From Lachnospiraceae bacterium (lineage in GTDB: Bacteria; Bacillota; Clostridia; Lachnospirales; Lachnospiraceae), in the NCBI GenBank assembly GCA_031272185.1, contig JAISUG010000035.1:1-41222 (forward strand): 41,222 nucleotides of DNA, read 5' to 3'. The notes below the pieces were generated by a model, which saw only the letters and a program-made list of their open reading frames with translations, made no database searches and was not told the origin of the DNA. This document shows, piece by piece, positions 22,625 to 31,313 of the stretch. Numbering within the stretch: the first letter of the stretch is position 1; every line of letters begins with the position of its first letter. Position numbers and translations under genes: made by a program.

Positions 22625-22984
22625 CCCTCGTCTTTCCAAAAGAATACCATTCTTTTGCATTTCCGTCAACCACCAAAGGCTTACATTTTCATTACCCAAT
22701 AGTGAAAGACAAATTCCCGCAGGTACAATCACCAATCAATTCCAACGGCTCCGCACGATGCCGGCTGCACAAAACCATGCATAAGAGCCCGTTCCCTGAA
22801 AGGTTTTTCTCATACTCCATTGCATGTTTCATAATAAGCGATGCGGCTTTCTCTTTTCGGTTTGACTTCAATCGAAAGTCAAGGCTGGATGTCGATTTTC
22901 CTCCTAAACTCAACGCTGCGAGCTGCCCTGGGCGGCTGGCATGGCAAGGGGCGAAGTCGTTTGTCAGTGCCATCCGCTTTCATG
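22625..22984. other. Intergenic stretch, possible gene remnant
   Basis: This lies between the 9-base repeats and the end of pheT. It is less G+C-rich than its neighbours. A 93-codon minus-strand frame (22692-22973) shows no recognised domain. An inverted repeat with 7-base arms, TTGACTT and AAGTCAA, lies at about 22860-22885. No convincing gene or RNA is seen; a decayed insertion is possible. Confidence 0.35.
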
Positions 22985-25912
22985 TCACCCCCGCAGCTCT
23001 ATCCCGATTTCCCGCAGCCCGTGCAGTATCTTCTCCATCACACCTTGCACCTCTTTGTCCTCCAGTGTCCTGTCCGATGCCCGGAACTTGATGGAATATG
23101 CGACGGATTTGTACCCGGCGGGGATCTGCCCGCCCTCATAGATGTCAAACAGCTCGCAGCTCTCCAATATCCTGCCGCCCCGCCTGGCGATGACCGCCTC
23201 GATGTCGCCCACCGGCGTCCCTTTCGGCGCCACCATGCTGATGTCGCGGTTCACCGACGGGTACCTGGCCAGCCCCCGGTAAATACGGTCAAATGTGGCC
23301 AGCTGCGTAAGCAGGGGCATGTCCACCACCGCCACATACGCCCTATCGCCGATCTTGTACTGATCCAGTGTCTCTGGGTGCACCTCCCCCAGGTATCCGA
23401 TGCAAATCCGCCCGACCGCCGCAGCGCCCTTTGCGGGATCACCATGGCCGGCCGCGGCGCCACCCATGCCCTTGGAACCGGCTGCCGCAGCGCCATCGCC
23501 GGAGCCGGCGACTTGGGGCGTCGTCCCGGCATCGATGGCACGTCCGGCGCTCCCCACGTCCAGCCAAACCGCCGCCTGGCGCCCTGGGTGCAGGAATGGC
23601 TTGCCCGCTTGGGCGTCGTAGGCCGGCCGCCCCGGGATGCCCAGCGCCCGCAGCAGGGTCTCGATGACGCCCTTCAACGTGTAGAAATCCCCCGCCCCGT
23701 ACATCCCGAATGTCAGCTGCATCCGTTCGTCCGGGAGTTCGGTGAGGGGCAATGACCCCGGCAGGTAGATATTTGCCAGCTCGTAGAGCCGCACGTCTTT
23801 GTTGCGGCGGTTGTAGTTGGTGGAAAGGGACGTGAGCATGCCCCCCAGCGGCAGGGTGCGCATCACCTTGAAATCCTCCCCCAGGGGGTTGATGATCGTC
23901 ACCGCCTCCCTCTCCCTGGCATCCGCCGGCAGCCTCAGCCTGTCGAACACTTTCTCGCTTTCAAATGAATACGTCATGCTCTGGGAGAACCCCGCATGCT
24001 CCGCTATGCGCCTGGCCAGCTGCTCCACCCGCAGCTTCCAGGACAACCCCCCCGTGGTGGCCGCCCCGCTGGGCAGCGTCGCGGGGATCTTGTCATACCC
24101 GTAGAAACGGGCGACCTCCTCCGCCAGGTCCGCCTCGCACTCCAGGTCCTGGCGGAAGGTGGGTATGCATACCGTCCCAAGCGCTGCGCCCACATGCCCG
24201 CCCGATGCATTTGCATCGGCATTGGCATCGGCATTTGTATCGGCATTTGCATCGGCGTTTGTATCGGCATTTCCGCGGCCCGGATCCCCTTTGCTTGCGC
24301 CGCCCGATGCCACCGTGGCGCCCCCCGCCGCCCCGGCAAAATCCCCACTGCCCGTGGTTTTCCCGCCTGGTGTTTTCCCGCCTGCAGTTTCCTCGCCTGA
24401 GGTTTCCCCTACTGGTGTTTTCCCATCGGGGATGTACTTAAGCCCCAATGACCGGAACACGTCCAGCATGAACCCCGCCTCGATGTCCGTCCCCAGCAGC
24501 CGGTTGATCTTGTCAGGGTGGAACGGGATGGTCTTCTCCCCCACCGGGTGCGGGTAGATGTCGATGGCGCCTTCCACCACGTCCCCTGCATCCAGCAGGG
24601 CAATGAGGTCGCAGGCGCGGTTGCACGCCTCCAGCGCATTGTTCGGGTCCAGCCCTTTTTCGAATTTGCCCGATGCGTCCGTGCGCATCCCCAGTTTTTT
24701 TGCGGAAAGCCGGATGTTCGTGCCGTCGAAACACGCCGCCTCGAACACCATGGTGCGCACGCTGTCCGTGATCTTGGAGTTCTCGCCGCCCATGATGCCG
24801 GCGATGCCCACCTCTTTCTCCCCGTCGCAGATCATCAGCATGGTGGCGTCCAGGTTGCGCACCTGCCCATCCAATGTCTGGAAAGTGTCGCCGTCTTTCG
24901 CGGTCCGCACGATGATCTCGCGGCCCGCCAGCTGGTCGTAGTCAAATGCGTGCATGGGCTGGCCATACTCTTCCATCACATAGTTGGTGATGTCCACGAT
25001 GTTGTTGATGGGGCGGATGCCGCAGGCAGCCAGCCGCCGCTGCAGCCACTCCGGCGAGGGCGCCAGACGGATGTTCGTCGCCATGCGCGCCACATAACGC
25101 GGGCACAGCTTCGTATCGTCCACGCGCACCTTCAGCAGGTCATGGATGGCCTGCGCGGGATTTGCCCCCGTGCTATGCGAGGCGGCTTTTGCCGGCATGA
25201 CTGCGCCAACGCTCTGTGCACCGCCACCGCCACCGCCGCCGCCAACCCCATGGCCCCCCGCCACCGGCGGGCAAAACTCCTTCCCGAATGTGGCCGCCGC
25301 CTCCCTGGCGATGCCGATGACGCTGTAGCAGTCAACACGGTTCGAAGTGACCTCGAACTCAAACACGCAGTCGCGCAGCCCCAAAAGCGCCACCGCGTCA
25401 TCGCCGGGTTTGGAATCATTTGGCAAAATATAGATCCCATCCTCCGGCGCATCCGGGTAGTAGTTTCGATCCGAACCCAACTCCTCGATGGAGCACATCA
25501 TGCCAAATGACTCCACCCCCCGCAGTTTCCCCGCCTTGATGGGGATCCCGCCTTCCGGGAGTGGCCCGCCGTCGTGTCCCCCCGCCACCTTGCCGCCCGC
25601 CAGGACCACAGGCACGCAGTCGCCCACTTTGACATTTGGCGCGCCCGTGACGATCTGAAGGAGATGCCCATGGGCGCCGCCGCCGGCTTGGAGCGCCCCA
25701 CCCACATCCACCTGGCAGACGATGAGCTTGTCCGCATCCGGGTGGCGGTCGATCTGCATGATCTTGCCCACCACTATTTTTTCGAGATTTTTATCCAGCC
25801 TGGTGACGCCCTCCACTTTGGTCCCGGACAGGGTCATCCCGTCACGGAACTCCTCGGGCGTCACATCCAGCCCCGGCACATAGGCTTTCAGCCAAGAATA
25901 CGCTGTCTTCAT
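22985..25912 (-). CDS. pheT: Phenylalanyl-tRNA synthetase beta subunit with three low-complexity inserts
   Basis: This is the beta subunit of the heterotetrameric class II PheRS: it binds tRNA and edits mis-charged Tyr. Domain order is normal: N-terminal MKTAYSWLKAYVPGLDVTPEE, EMAP-like tRNA-binding domain (HPDADKLIVCQVDVGG), B3/B4 editing domain (INNIVDITNYVMEEYGQPMH), B5 (RLLGTDIE), catalytic-like core, and C-terminal anticodon-binding FDX-ACB domain (YPSVNRDISMVAPKGTPVGD). Length is 975 residues against about 800. Inserts are at about 217-257 (poly-Gly), 497-577 (Gly/Thr/Lys then Asn-Ala-Asp repeats from 12-base DNA units) and 787-832 (Gly/Ala). The ATG at 25912 follows GGAGGAAAG. pheS is 108 bases upstream. 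Confidence 0.94.
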   Translation of the reverse strand: MKTAYSWLKAYVPGLDVTPEEFRDGMTLSGTKVEGVTRLDKNLEKIVVGKIMQIDRHPDADKLIVCQVDVGGALQAGGGAHGHLLQIVTGAPNVKVGDCVPVVLAGGKVAGGHDGGPLPEGGIPIKAGKLRGVESFGMMCSIEELGSDRNYYPDAPEDGIYILPNDSKPGDDAVALLGLRDCVFEFEVTSNRVDCYSVIGIAREAAATFGKEFCPPVAGGHGVGGGGGGGGAQSVGAVMPAKAASHSTGANPAQAIHDLLKVRVDDTKLCPRYVARMATNIRLAPSPEWLQRRLAACGIRPINNIVDITNYVMEEYGQPMHAFDYDQLAGREIIVRTAKDGDTFQTLDGQVRNLDATMLMICDGEKEVGIAGIMGGENSKITDSVRTMVFEAACFDGTNIRLSAKKLGMRTDASGKFEKGLDPNNALEACNRACDLIALLDAGDVVEGAIDIYPHPVGEKTIPFHPDKINRLLGTDIEAGFMLDVFRSLGLKYIPDGKTPVGETSGEETAGGKTPGGKTTGSGDFAGAAGGATVASGGASKGDPGRGNADTNADANADTNADANADANASGGHVGAALGTVCIPTFRQDLECEADLAEEVARFYGYDKIPATLPSGAATTGGLSWKLRVEQLARRIAEHAGFSQSMTYSFESEKVFDRLRLPADAREREAVTIINPLGEDFKVMRTLPLGGMLTSLSTNYNRRNKDVRLYELANIYLPGSLPLTELPDERMQLTFGMYGAGDFYTLKGVIETLLRALGIPGRPAYDAQAGKPFLHPGRQAAVWLDVGSAGRAIDAGTTPQVAGSGDGAAAAGSKGMGGAAAGHGDPAKGAAAVGRICIGYLGEVHPETLDQYKIGDRAYVAVVDMPLLTQLATFDRIYRGLARYPSVNRDISMVAPKGTPVGDIEAVIARRGGRILESCELFDIYEGGQIPAGYKSVAYSIKFRASDRTLEDKEVQGVMEKILHGLREIGIELRG

Positions 25913-26020
25913 CTTTCCTCCTGCCACGGCCCATATTTACGGCCGTAGCGTATATCCATCAGTTTCCATCAGTCGTCAGTCGGGTGCCCCGATCGGTTCC
26001 GGTCTTCATTTCCTGCCAAA

Positions 26021-27058
26021 TCAGAACTGCCGCAGGAACCGCACGTCATTCTCATACAGCAGGCGCATGTCGTCGATTTCATATTTGAGAAGCGCGATGC
26101 GCTCCAGCCCGATACCGAAGGCGAACCCCGTGTAGACCTCCGGGTCCACGCCGCACATGGCAAACACATTGGGGTGCACCATGCCACATCCCAGGATCTC
26201 AATCCAGCCCTCGCCCTTGCAGAAACGGCAGCCCGCCCCCTTGCACTTGAAGCAGGTCACGTCCACTTCCGCGCTGGGCTCCGTGAACTGGAAATGGTGG
26301 GGCCGGAACTTCACTTTGGTGCCTTCCCCGAACAGCTCCCTGGCAAACTCCGCCAGCGTCCCCTTCAGGTCTGCGAAAGTGATGCCCTTGTCCACCACCA
26401 AGCCCTCGATCTGGTGGAACGACGGCGAGTGTGTGGCGTCCACCTCGTCCGAGCGGAACACCCGCCCCGGGGCGATCATGCGGATGGGCATCTTGCCCGT
26501 TTCCATGACCCTGGCCTGCACCGGTGATGTCTGGGTGCGCAGCACGATGTCCTTCGATATATAGAATGTATCCTGCTCGTCCTTGGCAGGATGGTTTTCG
26601 GGGATGTTGAGCTTCTTGAAGTTGTACTCATCGTACTCGATTTCGGGGCCTTCCACCACCTCGTATCCCATGGCCGTGAAGATCCGCTCCACTTCTTCCA
26701 GCGCGATGGCGTTGGGGTGGCCGTGGCCCAGGATGTCCTTTGGGGCGGGCAATGTCACATCAATGACCTCGCTCTCCAGCCGCGCCGCCAGGAGCTTTTT
26801 GCCCAATGCGCCCTTGGCGTCTTCCAGTGCGGCTTCCAGCTCATCCCGCAGCTCGTTGACCAACTGCCCCACCTGCGGCCGCTCATCCGCCGGCACGTCC
26901 TTCATGCCCTTGAGCACGTCCGTCAGCCGGCCCTTCTTCCCCAGGAAAGCCACCCTCACGTCGCCCAGCGCCTCCAATGTCTGCGCCTGGCCTATCTTGC
27001 TCATAGCCTCCCCGCGTATCTGTTCCAGTCTTTCCTTCATCTCGGTCTGCGCATTCAT
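26021..27058 (-). CDS. pheS: Phenylalanyl-tRNA synthetase alpha subunit
   Basis: This is the catalytic alpha subunit of PheRS, 345 residues, the usual length, with no inserts. It has the N-terminal coiled-coil domain (about 1-100; KERLEQIRGEAMSKIGQAQT), motif 1 region (GHPNAIALEEVERIFTAMG), motif 2 (FRSDEVDATHSPSFHQIEG) and motif 3 (GFAFGIGLERIALLKY). The start ATG at 27058 (MNAQTEMKERL) follows AGGGGGAT. The frame stays open for another 51 codons upstream through repeats, but these residues are not family-like. The clean alpha subunit contrasts with the beta subunit encoded just downstream. Confidence 0.95.
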   Translation of the reverse strand: MNAQTEMKERLEQIRGEAMSKIGQAQTLEALGDVRVAFLGKKGRLTDVLKGMKDVPADERPQVGQLVNELRDELEAALEDAKGALGKKLLAARLESEVIDVTLPAPKDILGHGHPNAIALEEVERIFTAMGYEVVEGPEIEYDEYNFKKLNIPENHPAKDEQDTFYISKDIVLRTQTSPVQARVMETGKMPIRMIAPGRVFRSDEVDATHSPSFHQIEGLVVDKGITFADLKGTLAEFARELFGEGTKVKFRPHHFQFTEPSAEVDVTCFKCKGAGCRFCKGEGWIEILGCGMVHPNVFAMCGVDPEVYTGFAFGIGLERIALLKYEIDDMRLLYENDVRFLRQF

Positions 27059-27117
27059 ATCCCCCTGGCATCGTCCGTCGTCCCTTGTGCCACGATGGGC
27101 GTCGCCGATTGCCGGCA

Positions 27118-27345
27118 GTCGGGCCCGGTTCGCGTCACGCACACGACTTCTGCCGCAAGTCCACGCGCCCTGCCGCATTTGTCGCAGTCGGGCCCGGTTC
27201 GCGCCACGCACGCGACTTCTGCCGCAAAGCTACACGATGCCGCATTCGCCGCGGTCGGACCCGGCTCGCGGTACGCACTCGACTCCTACCACAAGGCTAC
27301 CAACCATGGTGCATTGGTCGCGGCCGGACTTTGCCGGATGATCTG
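27118..27345. repeat. Four imperfect 67-69-bp tandem units in the pheST leader
   Basis: GTCGGGCCCGGTTCGCG occurs at 27118 and 27187, a diverged GTCGGACCCGGCTCGCG at 27254 and a truncated GGCCGGACTTTGCC at 27322. The units also share ACGACTTCTGCCGCAA and GCCGCATT. Divergence grows from left to right. Confidence 0.85.
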
Positions 27346-27368
27346 CGCCATCCCCCTTTCTGCAAAAT

Positions 27369-27473
27369 GAATGCGGACTTAGCCCGCATCCGGATTTTTC
27401 AACGGATGTGGACGTCGCCCGCATCCGGATTCTTCAACGAATGCGGACATCGCCCACACCCGATTTTATCGAT
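27369..27473. repeat. Three 35-bp tandem units, each with a hairpin
   Basis: Units start at 27369, 27404 and 27439, exactly 35 bases apart. Each contains ATGCGGAC...CCCGCAT (or a variant), so each can fold a short hairpin with ATGCGG/CCGCAT arms. They lie between the putative pheST promoter and pheS, upstream of the 67-69-base units. Confidence 0.9.
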
Positions 27474-27516
27474 GTGCCCGGCCTACAAAACCGCATTGCC
27501 AGCCAAACACCCAGAT

Positions 27517-27545
27517 ACCATACCACACTTTGCACATTTTGGCAA
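27517..27545 (-). promoter_or_regulatory. Putative promoter of pheST
   Basis: On the minus strand TTGCCA (27540-27545) and TATGGT (27517-27522) are 17 bases apart, just after the pgeF stop. It would give a leader of about 450 bases filled with repeats. No T-box signature (AGGGTGG-type) is present. Confidence 0.5.
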
Positions 27546-27566
27546 TGAATTTTGCTGTCACACTCC

Positions 27567-28613
27567 CTATATCAGCCCCAGGAAAGCAGCCATGCCGCCG
27601 CGCACCGCACCCATCCCGCGATGTGAGAAGAACAGTTCCGGGTGGCAATGGGGGCATAGTCCGGACACGGTGATATGTTCCGGCAATACGCCGCCGTCCA
27701 GGAGCTGCAGCACATTCGCCCCACGCAGATCCAGCAGCGATTTGCCGCCGCCGATGTCACGCAATATTTGAAAACCCTCTTGCGCCCTCTGTGAACAGCA
27801 AACTCCCATTCTCATACCGGTTGCGCCGCCGGTTTCGTTCCGGGTTCCCTTCACAGTTTTGTTATGGGGCACGTTGGTGAACCCATTGGCGGTTGCGGTA
27901 GGGAATGCCTCCCGGAACAGCCCCGCCACATCCTCCCCCACCTCGTAGCAGTCGGCGCCTATGCATGGGCCGACCCCGACCAGCATATCGGCAGGGCGGC
28001 ATCCAAATTCACCTTCCAACGCCCGCAGGGTCGCAGTCACTATCCCCACATGTGTCCCTTTGCGCACAGGCGGCCGGCCCGGTTCCTTGCAGCCTGGTGC
28101 CCTCCCGCCCTGTGCAGTTCCGCCTTGGGCACCTTTTTGCTCGTCATCGCCGTCTTCAAGCGACGGGGTGTGTCCGGGCGCTGTCCCCCCCAATGTCCCT
28201 TTCCATCCCGCATGGGCCAAACCGATGGCCCGGCGCACCGGATCCAAGAAAAACACCGGCACGCAGTCGGCGTGGTGGGTCACCAAGCAAAGCCCCGGCA
28301 CATCTGTCACCAATGCATCCACATCAGAGTAATCCCGCTCCCGGACCAGCCCTTTGCCCGCATCCTGCGCCCCCACCCTGCGCACATTGGTGGTGTGCGT
28401 CTGCGCGGCCAGGACCATGTTGTTTACCCCCAGCGCGGCCCCAGCGCGCCGGTAGTTTTCCAGCACATCCCCCCGCGCGTCCCCGGTGGAAAATGACAGG
28501 TTGAGGGAAGCATACGGCCCCGCGCTCACCCCTCCGTTTCTGGTGGAAAACCCGTGCCGGACCAAACCCGTGGCTTCGAATGATGTGAAATACACAAAAG
28601 AGACGTCGCCCAT
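27567..28613 (-). CDS. pgeF: Laccase-domain protein PgeF (peptidoglycan editing factor / YfiH family)
   Basis: YfiH/PgeF proteins are copper/zinc-binding multicopper-oxidase-like enzymes; in E. coli the protein removes non-canonical muropeptide precursors, and homologues show purine nucleoside phosphorylase activity. The metal ligands are present: His73 (AAQTHTTNVRR), Cys117 (THHADCVPVFF) and His134 (IGLAHAGWKG). The C-terminal CPHCHPELFFSHRGMG is also typical. The 348-residue protein has a Gly/Glu-rich insert at about 141-186, right after the HAGWKG motif, and a second at about 245-280; relatives have about 250-270 residues. The ATG at 28613 is two bases past the yraN stop (TGAGGATG), so translation is coupled. 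It is the last gene of the rplS operon. Confidence 0.88.
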   Translation of the reverse strand: MGDVSFVYFTSFEATGLVRHGFSTRNGGVSAGPYASLNLSFSTGDARGDVLENYRRAGAALGVNNMVLAAQTHTTNVRRVGAQDAGKGLVRERDYSDVDALVTDVPGLCLVTHHADCVPVFFLDPVRRAIGLAHAGWKGTLGGTAPGHTPSLEDGDDEQKGAQGGTAQGGRAPGCKEPGRPPVRKGTHVGIVTATLRALEGEFGCRPADMLVGVGPCIGADCYEVGEDVAGLFREAFPTATANGFTNVPHNKTVKGTRNETGGATGMRMGVCCSQRAQEGFQILRDIGGGKSLLDLRGANVLQLLDGGVLPEHITVSGLCPHCHPELFFSHRGMGAVRGGMAAFLGLI

Positions 28614-28615
28614 CC

Positions 28616-28957
28616 TCAAAACGCATCCTTTATATGCTGCATCCGCTGCCCCAAAATCGCGATCACGTCGAAACGGCAAGGCTGGTCGGGGGCGTACCCA
28701 TGGCTGTACAGGTACTGCCTGGCCGCGGCGCGCACCCTCGACTGCTTGCGGAAGTCCACAGATTCCTGGGGATACCCCATACGTTCGTATGAACGGAACT
28801 TCACCTCGACGAAAACCATCGTCTGCCCGTCCTTTGCGACTATGTCGATCTCCCCGTGCCTGCCGAAGAAATTGCTCTCCAGCACATCATAGCCTAGCGA
28901 AAACAGGTAGCGGGCGGCCCATTCTTCCTTTTCCCCCCCTACCCTGCGCTTGTTCAC
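28616..28957 (-). CDS. YraN family (UPF0102) nuclease-fold protein, GTG start
   Basis: The 113-residue protein matches YraN/UPF0102, a predicted Holliday-junction-resolvase-like nuclease fold. The conserved stretch is GEKEEWAARYLFSLGYDVLESNF, GRHGEIDIVAKDGQTMVFVEVKFR (the E-x-D...E-x-K nuclease-like motif) and FDVIAI. The start is a GTG at 28955-28957 preceded by AAGGAGGGG, giving (M)NKRRVGGEKEE. In-frame sequence further upstream comes from the rnhB-derived repeats. rnhB precedes and pgeF follows, a gene order common in Clostridia. Confidence 0.88.
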   Translation of the reverse strand: MNKRRVGGEKEEWAARYLFSLGYDVLESNFFGRHGEIDIVAKDGQTMVFVEVKFRSYERMGYPQESVDFRKQSRVRAAARQYLYSHGYAPDQPCRFDVIAILGQRMQHIKDAF

Positions 28958-29073
28958 AACACCCCTCCTTATCAGGCAACCGCATCGCGCCATCCCCGGC
29001 GATACCCCCAGGCGCATGCCCAACCGGCCTGAAATCCGTCGTCCCATCAAGAATACCGCCACGCTTTTCATCC

Positions 29074-29265
29074 GCGCCTGTCTCGGCAAGCATCCGCACT
29101 CATCCCGGATTTCCCATGAACAGCCGCGCAAATCGCCTTGCTGTGCGCCTGCCTCGGCAAGCATCTGCACTCATCCCGGATTTCCCATGAACAGCCGCAT
29201 AATCGCCTTGCTACGCGCCTGGGGGCCCTCGGCCTCACTCATCCCAGATTCCGTATAAACGACCG
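29074..29265. repeat. Tandem copies of the rnhB 3' end (71/68-bp spacing)
   Basis: CACTCATCCC(G/A)GATT begins at 29097, 29168 and 29236. The last is the rnhB end itself (stop codon complement at 29239-29241). The copies are followed by CCCATGAACAGCCGC, related to CCGTATAAACGACCGCC in the gene. GCGCCTG(T/C)CTCGGCAAGCA marks the other half of the unit at 29074 and 29145, with a stump at 29215. Confidence 0.9.
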
Positions 29266-29904
29266 CCTGTGGATGGGGCATGGGCCCATTTCCAATATCT
29301 TTTCGATGTGTTCCTGGGTGCCGTAGCCTTTGTGCTTGGCGAAGCCATATCCTGGATAGAGCCTGTCATAATCCACCATCATCCTGTCCCTTGTCACCTT
29401 GGCCATGACGCTGGCCGCGGCGATGGACACGCTTTTGGCGTCCCCCCCGATGATGGGCACCTGTTTGATGCTTATGCCTGGTATCTCCACCGCATCGCAC
29501 AGCAATATGTCCGGCGTCACTTCCAGTTTGTGTATCGCTATGCGCATGGCTTCGTATGTGGCCTGCAGGATATTGATTTCGTCGACCCTGGCCGCAGTCA
29601 CCACGCCCACCTGCCATGCGATGCTTACTTCGCGGATTTTATCGTAGAGTGTTTCCCTTCTGGATGGGGAGAGTTTTTTCGAGTCGTTCAAAAATAGGAT
29701 TTCACAGTCTTTGGGCAATATCACCGCCCCAGCCACCACCGGCCCTGCCAGCGGGCCCCTCCCTGCCTCGTCCACCCCGCAGATGTGGGTGAATGCGACA
29801 AATTCCCGTTCAAACACGCCCATGGCGTAGAGCCGCTCCCTTTCTCTCGCCAGCCTTTCAGGCGATATCTGGGCAGGGCTCTTCCTTTTCGTTCCCGGGT
29901 TCAT
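29239..29904 (-). CDS. rnhB: Ribonuclease HII
   Basis: RNase HII nicks RNA in RNA-DNA hybrids, especially single ribonucleotides, in the cytoplasm. The 221-residue protein has the signature GVDEAGRGPLAGPVVAGAV with catalytic Asp and Glu, LNDSKKLSPSRRE, the central VTPDILLCDAV (third Asp) and SVSIAAASVMAKVTRDRMM (fourth acidic region), and ends with the typical HRRSFI. The ATG at 29904 (MNPGTKRKSP) follows GGGGAAA; the upstream open frame is not family-like. rbgA lies 228 bases upstream, yraN follows across a repeat region. The end of the gene has been copied twice downstream. Confidence 0.94.
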   Translation of the reverse strand: MNPGTKRKSPAQISPERLARERERLYAMGVFEREFVAFTHICGVDEAGRGPLAGPVVAGAVILPKDCEILFLNDSKKLSPSRRETLYDKIREVSIAWQVGVVTAARVDEINILQATYEAMRIAIHKLEVTPDILLCDAVEIPGISIKQVPIIGGDAKSVSIAAASVMAKVTRDRMMVDYDRLYPGYGFAKHKGYGTQEHIEKILEMGPCPIHRRSFIRNLG

Positions 29905-30132
29905 TTTCCCCTCATTCCTATGCGTCGTCATGTGAAAAGGGAAACCATATGATGCGGTGCGCTCCTGCAGCGCCGGCCGATCAGCCTCCCATCCCCTCGC
30001 AACCCTCATGAAAACCAACGCAGTCTCAAACCCGGTCATGACATTATGTTTCTTTAACCCGTTCCCGCTTCTTGTCCGCGACACACGCATGGGATGAACT
30101 GTTTTGTCCAACCCCCCGCCCCTTGTTCCGTG

Positions 30133-31200
30133 TCAAGCCCGTTCCAATGTGATGCGCCCCAGTCGCCCGCTCCGATAATCATCGAACAGCAAGAGCGCCG
30201 CCTTGTCTATGTCAGCCACGCCCCCCTTTTTCAGGCATCCACGCACAGTGGCGATTTTTTCCAGCCACGCCACACCATATGTATCCACATCCCCGCCGCC
30301 GTCGGTCCAACCGTCGGCAACCTGGGCAGTTTCGTCACTCTCATCGGTGGCCTGCTTACCGCCGCCGCCTGCCGCCTGGCCGTCGTCAGCCAGGCCAACC
30401 ACTTCCCTTGCGGGAGGATGCCCCCCATCGCCGCCTGCCGCCTGGCCGTCGGCAGCCAGGCCACCTACTTCCTTTGCGGGAGGATGCCCCCCGCCGCCGC
30501 CTGCCGCCTGGCTGGCGTACCTGTCAGGGAGCGCATGGGGCGCCAGGCCGCATATCTCCCCGATGAAAGCCACCGCCAGTTGCGTCTTGTCCAATATGTC
30601 GTCATTGATGGAGCCGATATAAGCCAGATGCAGCCCCACCTGCTCGTCTTCGAATTTCGGCCAGAGTATCCCCGGGGTGTCCAGCAGCTCCAATGACTTT
30701 CCCAGGCGTATCCACTGGTTGCCCTTGGTCACGCCCGGCTTGTTGCCCGTCTTGGCGCTGGCCCGTCCGGCAAATGAGTTGATGAATGTGGACTTTCCAA
30801 CATTTGGTATCCCCACCGCCATCGCCCGCACCGGGCGGTTCTTTATGCCCCTGCGCAGGTCCCGCTGGGTTTTTTCCTTGCACGCCTCCGCCACCGCGCT
30901 GTTGATCTGCTTGAATGTGTTGCGGTCACGGGCGTCCAGCCTCACCGCCTGGATCCCCCGTCGCAAAAACCATTGCTTCCAACGCTCCGTCTGTGCGTCC
31001 TCGGCCAGGTCCGCTTTGTTGAGCAGCACCAGCCGCGCCTTGCCCTGCCCCAGGCGGTCTATGTCGGGGTTGCGGCTGGAAACCGGCACCCTGGCATCCA
31101 GCAGCTCTATGATCAGGTCCACCAGTTTGAGGTCTTCCTGCATGGCGCGTTTGGCCTTCGTCATATGCCCCGGGTACCACTGCAAGTGGGTTATGTCCAT
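30133..31200 (-). CDS. rbgA: Ribosome biogenesis GTPase RbgA/YlqF with a repeat insert
   Basis: This circularly permuted GTPase acts in late 50S subunit assembly. G4 (NKAD, 61-64) precedes G1 (GIPNVGKS, 130-137) and G3 (DTPG, 174-177), as expected. The N-terminus QWYPGHMTKAKRAM is the family hallmark. About 78 residues (230-307) are an insert between DRYAS and YGVAWLEKIAT, in the C-terminal helical domain that contacts rRNA. It holds 22-residue units (66 bases), Gly/Ala-rich with HPPAREVVGLADDGQAAGG. The total is 355 residues against about 280. The ATG follows GGAGG. It follows lepB by 113 bases. Confidence 0.94.
   Translation of the reverse strand: MDITHLQWYPGHMTKAKRAMQEDLKLVDLIIELLDARVPVSSRNPDIDRLGQGKARLVLLNKADLAEDAQTERWKQWFLRRGIQAVRLDARDRNTFKQINSAVAEACKEKTQRDLRRGIKNRPVRAMAVGIPNVGKSTFINSFAGRASAKTGNKPGVTKGNQWIRLGKSLELLDTPGILWPKFEDEQVGLHLAYIGSINDDILDKTQLAVAFIGEICGLAPHALPDRYASQAAGGGGGHPPAKEVGGLAADGQAAGGDGGHPPAREVVGLADDGQAAGGGGKQATDESDETAQVADGWTDGGGDVDTYGVAWLEKIATVRGCLKKGGVADIDKAALLLFDDYRSGRLGRITLERA
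30364..30512. repeat. 66-bp tandem repeat inside rbgA
   Basis: GCCGCCTGCCGCCTGGC starts at 30364, 30430 and 30496, two intervals of exactly 66 bases, preserving frame (22 codons). The copies differ at several positions. Confidence 0.92.
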
Positions 31201-31313
31201 ACTAGCGCCTCCCGGCCACTCGGTTGCCAGCCAAATGCACGTCAGACCTATGCCTGGTCTGGCCGAGCCATATCAGTTCAGCCTTTTGCGTTTCTGTCAT
31301 CCCCGATGCCCTG

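Noticed and set aside
22692-22973. 93-codon open frame next to the pheT end
   Set aside because: No recognised homology and no clear ribosome site; kept only as a possible remnant in the intergenic note.
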